Source of the DNA: Aquimarina spongiae
Lineage (GTDB): Bacteria > Bacteroidota > Bacteroidia > Flavobacteriales > Flavobacteriaceae
Direction of reading: 5' to 3'
Assembly: GCF_900141785.1 (NCBI RefSeq)
Contig: NZ_FQYP01000002.1
Span: 248,001-312,000, forward strand
DNA: 64,000 nucleotides
Made by a program: the position numbers and the translations under genes. Of the stretch, positions 61,684-64,000 are shown in pieces; the stretch's first letter is position 1, and each line of letters opens with the position of its first letter. The notes under the pieces were generated by a model. That model was given only the letters and a program-made list of their open reading frames with translations. It ran no database searches and was not told the origin of the DNA.

Positions 61684-62775
61684 TTAATCTTTTTTCAATT
61701 TTTCTACATCTTCTAATTCCAATGACAGCTTTTCTAACTTATCTTTTTCCATAAGTGTTAATAGAATATAGGAGTGAATCCATTTTTTATTGAGCATGGT
61801 ATAGATGAAAAACAAGAAGACCAATTTGCCCCAAAACGTGATCAAAAACACTATTGCTTTTATCACAGCGGTTTGGCCCAAATCAAATAAATTAAAAAGC
61901 GAATACAGCGGTTGTACTACCACATAAAGAGGAAGCCAAATAGTGACTCCGTAGAAATAAAACAGTCTTTCAAAAGATTTGTTTGAGCTCTGGAAATAGT
62001 ATTCCATAGAAATAAATCTGCTAAAGAGCAACGCCATGGCAATTCCGTTATACAGTCCTCCCAGTAATCGTACAATAGTTGCCGATTCTTCAAGAGTTAA
62101 ACCGGGAATTCCTTTACACAGGATTAAAATATTTAAAGCAGTGATTCCTATTGCGATTGCAATGGGGATTTGGTTGTTGATTTTTGATGTTCTGTCGTCA
62201 TCCTCTAAGGTGACACTAAAGAGCACAAGGAAAGCGGTAAATAAAAAGGTGGCACTAAATAGATTAGTGGCATTAGTTAAAACTTCTATAGCCAAATATT
62301 GGGCAGCGCTTTTCCTTCCAATACTATCATTTACTAATAAATCAATATAGTCCTCATTTACAATTTTGAGCACACTTTTGAAGGAATCGTAATCAAAATA
62401 ACTGTCCACATAAAATTGTAACAGATAGAATCCCAAAAGAATGATTATAAACCAACGGATTGATTTGTAAAGTTGACGAATTAGTGAATTGGTTCTTAAT
62501 AACTTGCTCGACAATTCTTGTTTGGTTAAATCGTATTGCTCACAAAGCCGAACGCTTTCGTCATCGCTAATCACCAGAACTGTTTTTTTGATAAAATACA
62601 ATCCTATAAATAGTGCTGCCAGATTTAATCCATCGGTAAAGAGGTTTATATTTTCTATATATTGAAACGAAGAGCTCTTTATCGCGTTTAAGATCACGCC
62701 AATAGACCCAACCAATGCTATCAGGCTAGCAAGAAACTCATCATTTTCTTTTATAAATCCTCTTAGTTTTTTCAT
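61684..62775 (-). CDS. Multi-pass membrane protein of unknown function
   Basis: 363 residues, about eight membrane helices in two groups (near 10-60 and 95-115, then 155-180, 205-225, 230-255, 270-290, 310-335). The helix-separated first part has an acidic loop (VISDDESVRLCEQYDLTKQ). The tail ends in a Lys/Glu/Leu coiled coil. No family recognised. Lies 53 bases upstream of the glutaminase-like gene. Confidence 0.72.
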   Translation of the reverse strand: MKKLRGFIKENDEFLASLIALVGSIGVILNAIKSSSFQYIENINLFTDGLNLAALFIGLYFIKKTVLVISDDESVRLCEQYDLTKQELSSKLLRTNSLIRQLYKSIRWFIIILLGFYLLQFYVDSYFDYDSFKSVLKIVNEDYIDLLVNDSIGRKSAAQYLAIEVLTNATNLFSATFLFTAFLVLFSVTLEDDDRTSKINNQIPIAIAIGITALNILILCKGIPGLTLEESATIVRLLGGLYNGIAMALLFSRFISMEYYFQSSNKSFERLFYFYGVTIWLPLYVVVQPLYSLFNLFDLGQTAVIKAIVFLITFWGKLVFLFFIYTMLNKKWIHSYILLTLMEKDKLEKLSLELEDVEKLKKD

Positions 62776-62956
62776 CAGTACTAGTATTCAATTCAGCGTC
62801 ATAGGATAGACTCTATAATTTTTGAATAAAGGTTGAATAATATCCATCCGAAATCAATACCCATTAGTGGGTATAATTCATATCCGTACCAGAATCATAA
62901 AGTGCTGCAATTGGGTAACCGCCCAGGAAAAAAGTGAAGTAACTATTTATAAAAAC

Positions 62957-63020
62957 AAAAAATCCAACCCTAATGGATTGGATTTTTGTAGTTGGGATGA
63001 CTGGATGCGAACCTGCGATC
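62957..63020. repeat. Repeat copy C: terminator hairpin plus tRNA-3'-end-like sequence
   Basis: AAAAATCCAA (62958-62967) pairs with TTGGATTTTT (62978-62987), then GTAGTTGGGATGACTGGATGCGAACCTGCGAT. Read on the minus strand, this gives GCAGGTTCGCATCCAGTCATCCCAACTAC, like a tRNA T-arm and acceptor stem followed by a terminator. The best-preserved copy; it begins right after the stop of the serine-hydrolase gene. Confidence 0.65.
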
Positions 63021-63021
63021 T

Positions 63022-64000
63022 CTATCTTTCTTTTAGGTTGTTAATCTTCTTTATCATCTCTTCGGCTTTTGTGTTTTTGGGGTTAAGCTCTAAAGACTTT
63101 TCATAATTGGATAACGCCAAATCATATTGTTCATTGGTGTAGTATGCTTCCCCAAGACTGTTGTACAAATTGGCATTTTCAGGAAATTCGGAAGCCGCTA
63201 ACAAAAATATCTTGATACTTTCTTCTATCTTTTTTTCTGATAATAAATCTTTACCTAAACTATTTAACTCATTGGGATTATCAAAACTATAAATATCATA
63301 ATCACTTTCTTTTAACGCATGGTATTGCTTGATCCCTTTATCAATATTTGCTAAACAGGTTTCTCTTATTTGTCGGTATATTGATTTTTTGGGCAAGGTA
63401 AAAGCCTTGTCATTCATAATATTATGAACCGATTGTATGATTTCAAAACTCTTATTTTTATTGTTGGACATCAAAATAATATTGAGATCCGTATCCAATT
63501 CGCTCATAAAAGCGGCTTCAAATTGCCAGGATTGACCACCATGAAGATGCAAAGCAAAAGAATCATGAAATGAACCCAAACTCCCCTCTTTATTTTTAAA
63601 ATACTGATTCTGCAAAAGCAGTTTTAGCGACGCTTTAGAAATTAATTTATTGTTGTGCAGCGCAGTAATCCATTTATTTAAATCATCAATTGACACCCAC
63701 AACCTATCTTTGCTCGTAGAAACTTCCTCGCAATTTATTTTGTGTACGTCAAAGCACCTAACTTTATTTGGATAATCCAAAGCAGGATCAAATACAACAT
63801 TTTTCATTTGTAAAGGGGAAATAACGTTTTCCGTCACAAATTCTTGATATGTTTTTTTTGTCACACTTTCAATAATCCGTTTTTGGAGAAAAATACTATT
63901 GTTGTTGTAGTTGTAATTTGTGCCTGGTTCAAACATTAAATTAGGTAGAAGTTGTAAGTCTTCCAAAATGTCTTTCTCATTTTCTACATGGTCATAATCA
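63022..64000 (-). CDS. Serine beta-lactamase-like hydrolase with C-terminal TPRs (partial)
   Basis: The frame is open to the window edge, so the N-terminus with the SxxK nucleophile is missing. Visible are the Y-x-N motif in NYNYNNNS (about 30 residues in) and HGG in LHLHGGQSW, the KTG/HTG counterpart, as in class C beta-lactamase-type serine hydrolases (penicillin-binding protein-like esterases). Then two TPR-like repeats (NELNSLGKDLLSEKKIEESIKIFLLAASEF, ANLYNSLGEAYYTNEQYDLALSNYEKSLELNP). It ends one to three bases before repeat C. Confidence 0.82.
   Translation of the reverse strand, partial: DYDHVENEKDILEDLQLLPNLMFEPGTNYNYNNNSIFLQKRIIESVTKKTYQEFVTENVISPLQMKNVVFDPALDYPNKVRCFDVHKINCEEVSTSKDRLWVSIDDLNKWITALHNNKLISKASLKLLLQNQYFKNKEGSLGSFHDSFALHLHGGQSWQFEAAFMSELDTDLNIILMSNNKNKSFEIIQSVHNIMNDKAFTLPKKSIYRQIRETCLANIDKGIKQYHALKESDYDIYSFDNPNELNSLGKDLLSEKKIEESIKIFLLAASEFPENANLYNSLGEAYYTNEQYDLALSNYEKSLELNPKNTKAEEMIKKINNLKER

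Noticed and set aside
62957-63020. A complete tRNA gene
   Set aside because: Only T-arm and acceptor-like parts are present; no D arm or anticodon arm is seen beyond, since a coding sequence begins right there.

Overview
The window looks like chromosomal DNA of a marine-type Flavobacteriaceae bacterium (Bacteroidota, Aquimarina-like in gene content; genus not provable from sequence alone). Reasons: AT-rich DNA, many short flavobacterial families (GIN/DUF2807, DUF4870, DUF4442, DUF2141, PepSY, LytTR and TPR-HTH regulators), Bacteroidota promoters of the form TTTG-N19..21-TAnnTTTG, and almost no Shine-Dalgarno sequences. No rRNA, complete tRNA, insertion sequence or CRISPR array was seen.

Layout. 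0-3.3 kb: tail of a LytTR protein, an acyltransferase, a Nudix hydrolase, a divergent cyclophilin lipoprotein, an orphan GG-type peptide precursor (2396-2557) and an RDD membrane protein. 3.4-9.6 kb: a compact six-gene operon SpoIIM / membrane protein / DUF4129 / DUF4350 / MoxR ATPase / DUF58, an envelope-associated MoxR locus. 9.7-13.7 kb: DUF2141 protein, a membrane HTH protein, OxyR (redox cysteines C199 and C208), AIM24-like and DUF4442 proteins. 13.8-19 kb: DUF4870, HEXXH membrane protein, PadR, PspC and two GIN-domain proteins, an envelope-stress type cluster. 19-25 kb: thioredoxin reductase, TPR-HTH regulator, sterol-desaturase-like enzyme and small conserved proteins. 25-27.4 kb: fasciclin protein divergent from an ECF sigma factor and its anti-sigma factor. 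28.6-35.3 kb: a probable metal (copper or iron) locus with a Cys-rich exported protein, a Met-rich outer-membrane protein, a TonB receptor, two PepSY membrane proteins and a DJ-1/PfpI lipoprotein. 35.4-51.2 kb: OmpA protein, a MarR-GNAT fusion with a perfect 24-bp palindrome at its promoter, DNA-alkylation-repair protein, LytTR-TPR regulator, several lipoproteins, and a LytTR response regulator / histidine kinase pair.

51.4-64 kb is the accessory region. It opens with a three-gene module: two large GHKL (Bergerat-fold) ATPases, one with a RecB-like nuclease end (E551-x-K553 and QxxxY), and a coiled-coil protein. I cannot match it to a named defence system and regard it as the best candidate for an undescribed system here. 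It is followed by three copies of a repeat (near 57.05, 59.15 and 62.96 kb) made of a terminator hairpin joined to what looks like the 3' end of a tRNA. Between the copies lie secreted or membrane proteins, including a protein-glutaminase-like triad protein, an internally deleted duplicate of a secreted-protein gene, and a TetR/monooxygenase pair with two identical operators around a textbook Bacteroidota promoter. This pattern suggests repeated insertion or recombination at tRNA-3'-end-like sequences.
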